A stretch of 64,000 nt of DNA from NCBI RefSeq assembly GCF_045066735.1, contig NZ_JBISHH010000026.1, forward strand, positions 434,001-498,000, given 5' to 3'. Source of the DNA: Algibacter sp045066735 (lineage in GTDB: Bacteria; Bacteroidota; Bacteroidia; Flavobacteriales; Flavobacteriaceae). Below, in pieces: positions 46,810-56,600 of this stretch. Both the position numbers and the translations under genes were made by a program. The notes under the pieces were generated by a model, which worked only from the letters and a program-made list of their open reading frames with translations, ran no database searches and was not told where the DNA came from. Position 1 is the first letter of the stretch; each line of letters starts with the position of its first letter.

Positions 46810-47298
46810 TTTTTTAGGGAAAAATTTGTACTTAAAAACATAAAATTTAAATCAATAAAAGTGTTTGACTTTATTGATATTTAGTGGCAAATGTAGCCAA
46901 TTAACTAGAATAAACCGTTTATATGTATCTATAAAGTTTTAATGTAAGAAAAGGCAACTGTTGTGTTTTTTTTTGATTTAGTAGAAATAAATACGCTGTT
47001 TTTTTTAATTGTATTAAATGCTTTTTTTAGGAGTAATTAAGCTTAATAGCTCTGTGTTAGTTCTTAAAAGATAGCTTGGCTTGTTTTTTTAAATTTAGAA
47101 GTATTTTAAATGAAAGAATTTTACTAAATTAGTAGAAAGAAAAAAATGTATTATTTCTTATCAAATAGCTAGGATATTAGGATATTAAGATTTTAAAATC
47201 ATCTTAATTGATAAAAAAACGAACATAAAATCGATAAAACGCTTGTTTTTTACGTTTAAAAACTTAAATTTGCAGTGTTGATCCCCAAAAAATTCAAT
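46810..47298. other. Divergent intergenic region, PAS kinase / small secreted protein
   Basis: This 489-bp very AT-rich gap has no credible gene. It holds a 9-bp inverted repeat ATCAATAAA-N10-TTTATTGAT (46851-46878) just upstream of the kinase start, a direct repeat GGATATTA twice near 47172-47187, and TTAAGAT-N9-ATCTTAA (47185-47207). A good promoter for the rightward gene lies at its end. Confidence 0.5.
47243..47272 (+). promoter_or_regulatory. Bacteroidota-type promoter before small secreted protein
   Basis: TTG (47243-47245), 19 bp, then a perfect -7 box TAAATTTG (47265-47272). The ATG at 47299 follows 26 bp later. The box position argues against an upstream in-frame GTG at 47275, which would fall at or before the transcription start. 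Confidence 0.6.
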
Positions 47299-47745
47299 AT
47301 GAAATTAAAAGTTGTATTATTTTGTTTTAGCCTTTTTATGGTAACTAGTGTTGGTTTTGCTCAAAAGAAAAAGCAAGCTAAAAGTATTATTAGTGAAAAG
47401 GTAGCTATTAAAAAATATCATAACAAAGCAGAGTTAGAGCGCATGCAAAAAGGTCAGTTATTGGTTTTGTATGTGGAACGTATTGAAAGTTTGGTAAAGT
47501 TGTTGCCATATATTGCTTTTGCTACTAAACCGGGTGTAACCATGACGAGTTTAGGCATACCTAACGATAATGATAATAGTGATGCTTTAGATGATCAATT
47601 TGAAGCTACTGATAAATACCTGGAGCAAATGCGGGAATTTCAAGGGCGTATTTTGCCATACTCGGATACCGACAATTTAATCTCAGCAATTTTGTTTTAC
47701 GAAGAAACGTTTAAGTCTTTACATGAGTATAGTGAATTTCACTAA
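47299..47745 (+). CDS. Small secreted protein of unknown function
   Basis: A 148-residue protein from the ATG at 47299. It has a clear Sec signal peptide (KVVLFCFSLFMVTSVGFAQ, cleavage after FAQ), then a Lys-rich start (KKKQAKS). The mature part is helical and charged, with AELERMQKGQLLVLYVERIESLVKLLP and a Asn/Asp-rich loop NDNDNSDALDD. I recognise no family. It is probably periplasmic. It has its own promoter and is followed by a hairpin shared with the convergent miaE gene. Confidence 0.7.
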   Translation: MKLKVVLFCFSLFMVTSVGFAQKKKQAKSIISEKVAIKKYHNKAELERMQKGQLLVLYVERIESLVKLLPYIAFATKPGVTMTSLGIPNDNDNSDALDDQFEATDKYLEQMREFQGRILPYSDTDNLISAILFYEETFKSLHEYSEFH

Positions 47746-47772
47746 TTTAAAAATAACATCATATAATATACT

Positions 47773-47800
47773 AAACCATACACCTACCCGTGTATGGTTT
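47773..47800. terminator. Hairpin terminator overlapping the miaE 3' end
   Basis: AAACCATACAC (47773-47783) pairs perfectly with GTGTATGGTTT (47790-47800), loop CTACCC. The loop contains the miaE stop codon and the right arm encodes its last codons. T-runs are short, so strength is uncertain. Confidence 0.6.
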
Positions 47801-48365
47801 CTGCTTTTCCGTAGTTTTGAATAACTTCTGCTTCAAATTCAATAAGTTCTTGCCAGCGCTTATCTACGTTAATTGTTTTTCCATATTTTCTAGCAAAACC
47901 AATAAAAAGAGTATAATGTCCCGCTTCACTAACCATAAGATCGTGATAGAACTTAGATAGTTCTGGATCTTTTATCTTTTCTGAAAGCAATTTAAAGCGT
48001 TCGCAACTTCTAGCTTCAATCATGGCAGAAAATAATAGGCGATCTACCATCGATTGCAAGCGATTTCCGCCCTTATTCATAAACTTGTACAGCTCGTTAA
48101 CATAACTGTCTTTTCGTTCGCGTCCGAGTTTAAAACCACGTTGTTTTATAATCTCGTGAACCATCTGGAAGTGCTCTATTTCTTCTTTTGCCAATTCTAG
48201 CAAATCGGTAACTAAATCTTCATGCTCAGAATTTAGTGTAATAATAGTAATAGCGTTAGTTGCGGCTTTTTGTTCGCACCACGCATGGTCGGTTAATATT
48301 TCTTCAATATTACTTTCTACAATGTTTACCCATCTCGGGTCGGTTGCTAATTTTAAACCAAGCAT
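47784..48365 (-). CDS. miaE: tRNA-(ms2io6A)-hydroxylase MiaE
   Basis: A 193-residue ferritin-like di-iron monooxygenase that hydroxylates the isopentenyl group of ms2i6A at position 37 of tRNAs. Iron-ligand helices are visible: DHAWCEQKAATNAI, LAKEEIEHFQMVHEII, MIEARSCERFKLL and DLMVSEAGHYTLFIGFARK. Length and motif order are normal for the family. It forms a single-gene unit, or follows recG (51 bp upstream on the same strand) in a short operon. Confidence 0.9.
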   Translation of the reverse strand: MLGLKLATDPRWVNIVESNIEEILTDHAWCEQKAATNAITIITLNSEHEDLVTDLLELAKEEIEHFQMVHEIIKQRGFKLGRERKDSYVNELYKFMNKGGNRLQSMVDRLLFSAMIEARSCERFKLLSEKIKDPELSKFYHDLMVSEAGHYTLFIGFARKYGKTINVDKRWQELIEFEAEVIQNYGKAETIHG

Positions 48366-48416
48366 GATATTTTGTTTTTTTGTAAATGTAAGTATTCTGG
48401 TGAATTTTAGTAAAAC

Positions 48417-50522
48417 CTAGCTAATATAATTCCAAATGTTTTTATACTTACTTAGTGATCTATAAGTGTTTAAAATTGGTAAGTTTTCTGGTTTCGATAA
48501 GCTTTTATCAATGTTTAAAATATTTTTTGCGTGATACCTGGCGTGCTGTAAAATGTCGTTATCTTTTATAATGTCGGCAATTTTAAGATTTAAAATACCA
48601 CTTTGCTGTGTGCCCATAATATCTCCGGGTCCACGCAGGCGTAAATCTACCTCGGCAATCTCAAAGCCATCGTTGGTTTTAACCATGGTTTCTAAGCGTT
48701 TTTTGCTATCTTGACTTAGTTTGTAACCCGTCATTAAAATACAATAACTTTGCTCTGCACCACGCCCAACTCGACCTCGTAATTGGTGTAATTGCGATAA
48801 GCCAAAACGCTCTGCACTTTCAATAATCATTACTGAAGCGTTTGGTACATTAACCCCAACTTCGATTACGGTTGTGGCAACCATAATTTGTGTTTCACCT
48901 TTTATAAAGCGTTGCATTTCGTATTCTTTATCTGCTGGCTTCATTTTTCCATGTACAATAGAGATTTGATATTCGGGCATCGGGAAGTCTCTCGAGAGAC
49001 TTTCATGCCCATCCATCAAATCTTTATAATCCATTTTTTCGTTTTCTTTTATTAGTGGGTAGACCACATAAACTTGTCGACCTAATTTTATTTCATCACG
49101 AATAAAACGGAAGACATTTAGCCTGTTTTTATCATAGCGATGAACCGTTTTTATCGACTTCCTTCCAGGTGGTAATTCATCAATTATCGAGATGTCTAAA
49201 TCGCCATAAACAGACATGGCTAAGGTTCGCGGAATAGGTGTAGCCGTCATTACTAAAACATGTGGTGGCGATGTGTTTTTATGCCATAATTTACTTCGTT
49301 GCGCAACACCAAATCGATGTTGTTCGTCTATAATAGCGAGGCCTAAATTTTTAAATTTAACTTTATCCTCAAGTAAGGCATGTGTGCCAATTAAAAGCTG
49401 TAATTCTCCATTTTCTAACTTTTCATGAATAATTTTTCGTTTTGAAGTTTTAGTTGAGCCTGTGAGTATTTCTATACTGATATTTAGGTCTTTAGATAGT
49501 TCTAGTAATCCGTTGTAGTGCTGGACTGACAAAATTTCAGTCGGAGCCATTAAACAAGCTTGAAAACCGTTGTCAAGCGCCATTAATGTTGACATGAAGG
49601 CTACTATGGTCTTTCCGGAGCCTACATCGCCCTGTAAAAGCCGATTCATTTGGGCATTGCTGCCTAAATCTGCTCGAATTTCTTTTAAAACGCGTTTCTG
49701 TGCACCTGTTAATTCGAAGGGTAGATGGTCTTTAAAAAAGGTGTTGAAATATGTACCGACTTTATCAAACGGAAAGCCTTTTATTTTTGATTTATGAATT
49801 AAATTTTTAATAATTAGCTGTAATTGAATGTAAAATAATTCTTCGAATTTTAGCCTAAATTGAGCCTTAGAAAGTAGTTCTTGACTCTTAGGAAAATGAA
49901 TGTTGAAAAGAGCATCACTTTTCGAAATTAATTTTAATTCAGTGAGTAAATAATCGGGTAAAGTTTCAGTAAATTTTCCTCTTGTATCTAGAAAAATTTG
50001 TTGCATGGTTTTGTTAATTACACGATTGGTGATCCCTTTGTTTGCTAATTTTTCAGTTGATGGATACACCGGTTGCATTACCGATCTCATGTTTTCTTTA
50101 TGGTCCGATAGTAATTCTAATTCCGGATGTGGCATGCTAAATTTTCCGCCAAAGGCATTTGCTTTTCCAAAAGCAACGTATTCTATATTGGTTTTTAAGT
50201 TGTCTTTTATCCATTTTTGACCACGAAACCAAACTAATTCCATGGTGCCAGTTTCGTCCACAAAATTAGCAACAAGACGCTTTCCTCGTTTTTGAGCTAC
50301 TTCTTTAAAGCCCGTAATTTTCCCAATAACTTGTATGTCTGCATTGCTTTGTTGCAGTCTACTAATTTTGTAAAACTGCGTACGATCTATATACCGATTT
50401 GGAAACAGGTTTATTAAGTCTTGAAAGGTGTGAATACCTAATTCTTTGCGCAAAGCGTCTGCACGGTTAGGCCCAATGCCTTTTAAATAATCTATAGGAG
50501 TTTGTAGGTAATTGCTTTTCAC
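48417..50522 (-). CDS. recG: ATP-dependent DNA helicase RecG
   Basis: A 701-residue superfamily 2 helicase of normal RecG length. The N-terminal wedge/OB domain (about 1-250) includes PIDYLKGIGPNRADALRKELGI. Helicase motifs are RLLQGDVGSGKTIVAF (Walker A), AIIDEQHRFGVAQR (DEQH box), VLVMTATPIPRTLAM and QLRGRVGRGAEQSYC (motif VI). It processes stalled forks and Holliday junctions in the cytoplasm. It is divergent from the M1 peptidase gene. Confidence 0.96.
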   Translation of the reverse strand: MKSNYLQTPIDYLKGIGPNRADALRKELGIHTFQDLINLFPNRYIDRTQFYKISRLQQSNADIQVIGKITGFKEVAQKRGKRLVANFVDETGTMELVWFRGQKWIKDNLKTNIEYVAFGKANAFGGKFSMPHPELELLSDHKENMRSVMQPVYPSTEKLANKGITNRVINKTMQQIFLDTRGKFTETLPDYLLTELKLISKSDALFNIHFPKSQELLSKAQFRLKFEELFYIQLQLIIKNLIHKSKIKGFPFDKVGTYFNTFFKDHLPFELTGAQKRVLKEIRADLGSNAQMNRLLQGDVGSGKTIVAFMSTLMALDNGFQACLMAPTEILSVQHYNGLLELSKDLNISIEILTGSTKTSKRKIIHEKLENGELQLLIGTHALLEDKVKFKNLGLAIIDEQHRFGVAQRSKLWHKNTSPPHVLVMTATPIPRTLAMSVYGDLDISIIDELPPGRKSIKTVHRYDKNRLNVFRFIRDEIKLGRQVYVVYPLIKENEKMDYKDLMDGHESLSRDFPMPEYQISIVHGKMKPADKEYEMQRFIKGETQIMVATTVIEVGVNVPNASVMIIESAERFGLSQLHQLRGRVGRGAEQSYCILMTGYKLSQDSKKRLETMVKTNDGFEIAEVDLRLRGPGDIMGTQQSGILNLKIADIIKDNDILQHARYHAKNILNIDKSLSKPENLPILNTYRSLSKYKNIWNYIS

Positions 50523-50616
50523 AAAACTAAACTAGAAATAAATATTAAATTAAAGTAATTTTGTTCATTGTTTTTAATATTTCGTCAAGAAACTTATATC
50601 TTGGTTTAGTTTTTGA

Positions 50617-52626
50617 ATGGGTTTATTTATGAAATTATATGCGTTTGCGATTGTTTTAATTTGGAATATGTCGTTTGGTCAACAAACGGAAATGGTAGAT
50701 TTTACAGTAGGTAAAGCTTTCATTTCTTTTGGAGACTTAACCCAAAAAGAAATGGGAGGTAAGGTTATTTATCAATTCGATATTTTACAAAACACGGATT
50801 CTATTGTTATCGATGCGCGAGATTTTGAGCGGATTGAGTATGTTTTAGATGAAACTTTTCAAGGCAGTTTATACAACAATAATCGGTTAATCGTTAAACA
50901 TCATTTTATGGCAAATACAAGCCATTCTATTGAAATTTCATTTAAAACCAATCCTAAAAAAGCGATGTATTTTATAGATTGGGAGTATGCTGACGGGAAT
51001 AAGCAAATTTGGACGCAAGGTCAAGGGAAATATACCAGTAATTGGCTACCCAGTTTTGATGATATGAATGAGAAAGTAGAATTCGATCTTACCATTGAAT
51101 TTGATAGTTCTTACGAAGTTATTGCAAACGGAAAACTTGTAAATAAAAATAAGAATCCCGAAACCTCAATATGGCATTATGATATGGAGGAGCCTATGTC
51201 GAGTTACTTGTTAGCGCTAGCTATTGGTAAATATTCTAAGTATACAGAAGTTTCAAAAAGCGGTATACCCTTAGAAATGTATTTCTATCCTGAAGATTCT
51301 TTGAAACTTGAACCTACATATCGCTATACAAAACAAATGTTCGATTTTTTAGAAGAAGAAATTGGTGTGCCGTATCCTTGGCAAAACTATAAGCAAGTTC
51401 CTGTAAAAGATTTTTTATACGCAGGAATGGAAAATACGAGTACTACGCTGTTTTCCGATGCTTTTGTGGTAGATTCAATAGGTTTTGTAGATAAAAATTA
51501 TGTGAATGTTAATGCTCACGAATTGGCTCATCAATGGTTTGGCGATTTGGTTACAGAAATATCAGGAACACATCATTGGCTCCAGGAGGGGTTTGCAACG
51601 TATTATGCGCTTTTAGCAGAAAAGGATGTGTTTGGAGGTGATTATTACTATTGGAGGCTTTACGAGTACGCGCAAGAGTTAATAACGCAGAATAAAGCAG
51701 GGGGAAGTACTTCGCTCTTAAATCCGAAATCGAGCAGTACAACGTTTTACAAAAAAGGCGCTTGGGTACTACATTTGTTGAGAGAAAAAGTTGGTGATAC
51801 TGCTTTTAAAACTGGTGTTAAAAATTATTTGCAGAAGTATAAGTTTAAAAATGTTGAAACTAAAAATTTTATAGATGAAGTAGAGCTAGCTAGTGGTGAG
51901 GATTTGAGTCTATTTGTTCAGAATTATCTTGAAAATATTGATGTTTTTCAATCCGTTTTAAAACGAAAATCTGATGAGATTTTAAAAAATCAAAGAAATA
52001 AAGATGTTATATTTCCATGTAAATCGACAAAAATTAGCGAAGATAGTTTTGCGAAATGGGATTTGCTGTATGGATTTATAAATGATTTTTCTCGTGCTGA
52101 TTTTTTCAAGTCATTAATTAATGATTCTTTAATTGATAAGAATGTGTTGTTTAAAGGTGTTTTGAATTCTAAAGATATCAAAATACGTCAGTTAGCTGCT
52201 CGGGCTTTAACCGAAATTCCAATAATATTACAGTCAGAATACGAAACGTTGTTAAAAGATGAATCTTATAGTACTATAGAAACCGCGTTGTTCAATCTAT
52301 GGGTCAATTTTCCGCGTAAGCGCCACTTTTATTTAAATGAAACAGAAGGTGTTCAGGGATTTAATGATAAAAATGTGAGGCAACTTTGGTTAACTTTAGC
52401 TTTAGTCACTGAGGATTTTGAACCGCAGAATAAATCGAAGTATTTTGATGAATTAACAAGTTATACGGGGTCTAATTATGGCTTTGAAACACGACAAAAC
52501 GCTTTTCAATACTTACATCAAATACAGGCTTGTAATACGCTTTGCACGAAAAACTTAAGTAAAGCAACAACTCATCATAATTGGCAGTTTTCTAAGTTTG
52601 CAAAATCACTGCTTAAAACAGAATAA
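50617..52626 (+). CDS. M1-family metallopeptidase (aminopeptidase N-like), secreted
   Basis: A 669-residue protein with an N-terminal Sec signal (LYAFAIVLIWNMSFGQQ). The start is either the ATG at 50617 or the one at 50629; both keep the signal. Catalytic part: AGMENTSTTLF (the GAMEN-like exopeptidase loop, here GMEN), and the zinc site HELAHQWFGD with the third ligand Glu in WLQEGFATYYALL. The C-terminal part is helical, HEAT-like. It trims peptides in the periplasm. It ends one base from the convergent PorP/SprF gene. Confidence 0.9.
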   Translation: MGLFMKLYAFAIVLIWNMSFGQQTEMVDFTVGKAFISFGDLTQKEMGGKVIYQFDILQNTDSIVIDARDFERIEYVLDETFQGSLYNNNRLIVKHHFMANTSHSIEISFKTNPKKAMYFIDWEYADGNKQIWTQGQGKYTSNWLPSFDDMNEKVEFDLTIEFDSSYEVIANGKLVNKNKNPETSIWHYDMEEPMSSYLLALAIGKYSKYTEVSKSGIPLEMYFYPEDSLKLEPTYRYTKQMFDFLEEEIGVPYPWQNYKQVPVKDFLYAGMENTSTTLFSDAFVVDSIGFVDKNYVNVNAHELAHQWFGDLVTEISGTHHWLQEGFATYYALLAEKDVFGGDYYYWRLYEYAQELITQNKAGGSTSLLNPKSSSTTFYKKGAWVLHLLREKVGDTAFKTGVKNYLQKYKFKNVETKNFIDEVELASGEDLSLFVQNYLENIDVFQSVLKRKSDEILKNQRNKDVIFPCKSTKISEDSFAKWDLLYGFINDFSRADFFKSLINDSLIDKNVLFKGVLNSKDIKIRQLAARALTEIPIILQSEYETLLKDESYSTIETALFNLWVNFPRKRHFYLNETEGVQGFNDKNVRQLWLTLALVTEDFEPQNKSKYFDELTSYTGSNYGFETRQNAFQYLHQIQACNTLCTKNLSKATTHHNWQFSKFAKSLLKTE

Positions 52627-52627
52627 A

Positions 52628-53623
52628 TTACTTTCTACGTTCTAATTGTGCAGGGTTTCTACAGGTTAAGCAACCGGTTAGATATGTAAGCGAAAGTTCG
52701 AAAACGCCATCTGTTCTTCCAATTTTTGTAGTGTTAATATCATAAGAGAAACCAAATCTTAAATTTTCCATCTCCAAACCAATAAAAGCATTTATAGATG
52801 TTACTAAATGGCTGTTTGCGTCGTTTTTAGCTGGGTTGGTAACTGCGGTTAGCCCAAGCATTAGTTTTTCCAATTGCACATTGGTTCCTAGGTCTAATCG
52901 ATTGTAGGCGCCTTGCTGCATATAGTTTAACGAGAGTAGCATATCGTTATAGTCAAAATAAGGAAATTTGTAGTTGGCATGTATTGAGTAGAAAATATCT
53001 AGTGGGGCATTTCCATTTTCTGCGAAAGAGATGTTAGGTTTGTTGAGATGCTTTATGGATGCTCCTAGCCATAAATCAGTATCGTTTCTATAATTTCTTT
53101 TATCGAAAACAAAACCAGCTGTAAAATCCACAAACATAATTTTGCTATTTCCATTGGTTGCAAATGGATCTGCGCTAATTGGGTTAATGCTACCTGAGTT
53201 GATATTTATTTGATCGCCAAGCACTAAGTTTTTAAAATTAAACGATTTTTGACCAAATCCAACTTCAATACCAGGTCTAAAATACCAATCGTTTGCTAAT
53301 TTTACGTGGTAAGCAAAGTTTATGTTGGCTTGTAAATGGTTGTAATTCGTGTTGTTTTCATGTTGGTTTATTAAACTAAAACCAATGCCTCCTAAATTTT
53401 CTATCCAGGTGTTATAAAAGGCGTATTCGGTATTTACTCGTAAATCTAGGCTAGGCCATTGCGTACGGTGGATAATTCCGAAATAAGCAGCATCTTCAAA
53501 ACCAGAAAATCCTGGGTTTAGAGTTTCAGGAACTAAAAAATATTGAGAAAATACGGGGTCTTGTGCGTTTGCTTTGAAAATAAAGCAACTTAAGACTAGT
53601 ACTATGGAGAGTTTTAATTTCAT
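52628..53623 (-). CDS. PorP/SprF-family T9SS outer membrane protein
   Basis: A 331-residue protein with a signal peptide (IVLVLSCFIFKANAQ) followed by the family opening DPVFSQYFLVPETLNPGFSG. The rest is a beta-barrel-like alternation ending with RFGFSYDINTTKIG and GVFELSLTYLT. Family members pair with SprB-like giant proteins and help retain or export type B CTD cargo. It starts 6 bp downstream of such a giant gene, so the two form an operon and a cargo-anchor pair. Confidence 0.92.
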   Translation of the reverse strand: MKLKLSIVLVLSCFIFKANAQDPVFSQYFLVPETLNPGFSGFEDAAYFGIIHRTQWPSLDLRVNTEYAFYNTWIENLGGIGFSLINQHENNTNYNHLQANINFAYHVKLANDWYFRPGIEVGFGQKSFNFKNLVLGDQININSGSINPISADPFATNGNSKIMFVDFTAGFVFDKRNYRNDTDLWLGASIKHLNKPNISFAENGNAPLDIFYSIHANYKFPYFDYNDMLLSLNYMQQGAYNRLDLGTNVQLEKLMLGLTAVTNPAKNDANSHLVTSINAFIGLEMENLRFGFSYDINTTKIGRTDGVFELSLTYLTGCLTCRNPAQLERRK

Positions 53624-53629
53624 CTTGCT

Positions 53630-56600
53630 TTATTTTATAGATACAAATTTGCCTTTTTCGGTAATGGTGGTGCCGTAAAGTGTTTTTGCTGAAAGTGTGA
53701 AGTAATAATTCCCGTTTTCGGCATCAATATCTTTAATTTTTCCATTCCAACCTTTTAAGTTGTTGCCTGTTTCGGAATAAATTAAACTTCCCCAAGTATC
53801 ATAAATATTAAAGTCGAATTCTGATAAAGCTTTGGTTTGTGGCGCAAAATAAGGGTTCATGCTATCGCCGTTAGGTGTAAAGGCATTGGGCATCATAAGG
53901 CTGTAACCTTTACTCACAATAAGGTCTATTTGTTTGGTGTAAACACAGCCAAACGGATAGGTTACAGTTTGTGTCACGCTGTAAGTATCTTCGTTAAAAT
54001 AAGTATGCTCTGGGTTTTCTTCATTAGAAAAAGTACCGTCACCAAAATCCCAAGATACGGAGACAAAATCTCCGGTTGACGTGTTTGTGAATTGAATGGG
54101 GTCGTAAATGGAATAAAAATCATAGGTGATTAGCGCAGTTGATGTAAGGTTGAAATCATTATCGCCCAATACAGGTATTTCAATATTGTATGATAAACTG
54201 GTCGTACATCCTATGTTATCTGTTGCCTCAATAATAACTAAACCATTAAACGTGGTAGACATAATCTCTCCATTTGTACCACTGATTGTGCCGCTAGACC
54301 ATTGGTAGGAATAGGGAGGAACGCCACCAGATGCTTGTGCTACAAAAGTTTGGTTTACTGTTTTTGTATCGCAATCAAATTGAGTTTCGGTGCTTATTGC
54401 TACTTCTAAAGGCTCAAATCTGTTTATGTTCCAATTTCCTGATATTTCACATTGATTGGCATCGGTAACAGTTACAGAATAGTTGCCGGGCGGAATATTA
54501 TTTAAATCTTCGGTGGTTTCTCCGTTAGACCATAAATAGGAAAATGGTAACGAGCCACCTGTTACAATAAGGTTAATTTGGCCGCTATTGGCATCATCGC
54601 AATTAAGGGCATCGGTAGTGTTGGTGGCAAGGTTTAATTCTCCGGGTTCTGTAATAGTGAAAGTTTCAGTTATTTCACAAGGTGTTCCATCGGTAATTGT
54701 CACCGTGTATGTACCGGGGCCTATGTTATTTCGCTCCGTACCAGCAATTGGGTCATCGTTCCAAACCAAGTTTACGGGATCAATACCACCAACTAAATTT
54801 AAAACAATTCGCCCGTCGTTAGCGCCGTAGCATGATACATTGGTAATGGTTGGTGTAATTTCATATATAGGGACATCATCAATTATAACAATGGCTTCTT
54901 TTTCGCAATTGGTTGCATCGGTAACAGTTATGGTGTAGGTTCCGGGAGATAGGTTGGTTTGCGAATTCCCCGAGCCTAAATTGCTCCAATTTACTGTGTA
55001 AGGCGCATTTCCTCCAGAAATATTATCGATGCTTATAGATGCATCGTTATCTCCATAACATTTAATCTCGGTTGCTGTGTATGCTATATTGATGTCGTCG
55101 CTTTGGGTTAAGATAACCGCTAAGGTGTCTGTGCAATTGGATTTGTCGGTAACTGTAACGGTGTACGTTCCAGCACTTAATCCTGTTAAATTTTGATTAC
55201 TACTCGTAAAGCTATTTGGACCCGTCCATGCATAGTTGTAGTCAAAAACTCCGCTAGATACTTCAATTTGTCGTCCGCCAGTTGTATTAATATTTATTTC
55301 ACCAGTGGCGAAGCCAAAGCAGTCAATATTGGTTTGATTTGCTAGGGTTATATTTAGTATTGCAGGTTCAATAATTTCGAAGTCTTCGGAAATTGGTGCG
55401 CAATTATTAGCATCGGTTACAGTTATTTGGTAGTCACCAGGTTCTAAATTGCTTAAATTTTCTGTGCTTGAAAATGGAGTGTTGTCTTTGGTCCATGCAT
55501 AGTTGTATGGTTCTGTTCCTCCAGAAATTTCAATACCAATACTACCATCGTTAGCACCAAAACAAGAGATGGTTTCGGGATCAAAAATTATACTGCTAAA
55601 AATTAATTCATCTGGTTCTTCAATATTGAAAGTTTCTATAAATGGGCAACCGCCATCGTCTAAAATATTAATGGTATAATCGCCAGGTCCTAGGTTTGAA
55701 ATATCTTCGGAATTACTGCTGAAACCATTCGGTCCCGACCACGTTATTTGATAAGAATTTCCTGTAGAAAATGGAACGCCTCCAGAAATAGAAATGTCTA
55801 AAGCACCAGAATTAGCACCGAAACAACTACTATGCATTATGGTTGAAGTGATACTGATTGAAGGGTTTACGGTTATTGTTACCGTGAAATCGTTGCCGAT
55901 ACAAATTCCGGAGGTTGGTGTAACAGTGTAGGTAACTGTGGATGCGGAGGTTGCATTGTTTGTTAGGGTCTGACTAATATTGGTTTGCGGTGTGCTTTCA
56001 CTTGAAGCTCCGGTAATGGTTCCTGCAGGTGTTATAGTTGGTGTTGTCCAAGTGTAAGTTGTGCCTGTTGGTGCTGTATCTCCAATAGCGGCTTCTGCTG
56101 TTGTGCTAAATGATGTACCGCTGCAAATTATTTCCGATTTATCGTTAATATCTGGGGTTTGATTAATTATTATTTCCGCTGTATCGGAAGTGATAAGAGT
56201 ACACCCTCCAGAACTAAAGGTTATCACCACATAGTAATAAACTGTACTTGCTATGGTTGATGGCGGATTAAAAGTTGAGGTAGTTTCTCCCGAAATAGCA
56301 GTACCTGTACTCGTATTGTTGTTAGTGTTAGAATACCATTGGTATGTAGGAGTACCAACACCGTCTGAATAAGAAACGGATAATTGGTTAATCGTATCTC
56401 CTAAGCAATAGGTATTAGAAACGGGTTGTGTATTAATTACTGGAGCTGGGTTTATTATCACTTCAGCGAGATTGGTTGTGGCGCTACAATTTGCACTAGC
56501 CTGAGTAATTTCAGCATAATAATATAGAGTACCTACCGTATCGGTAGGAGGTGTATATGTACTATTAGTTGCGCTAGCGATTATAGTGCCTCCAGAATTA

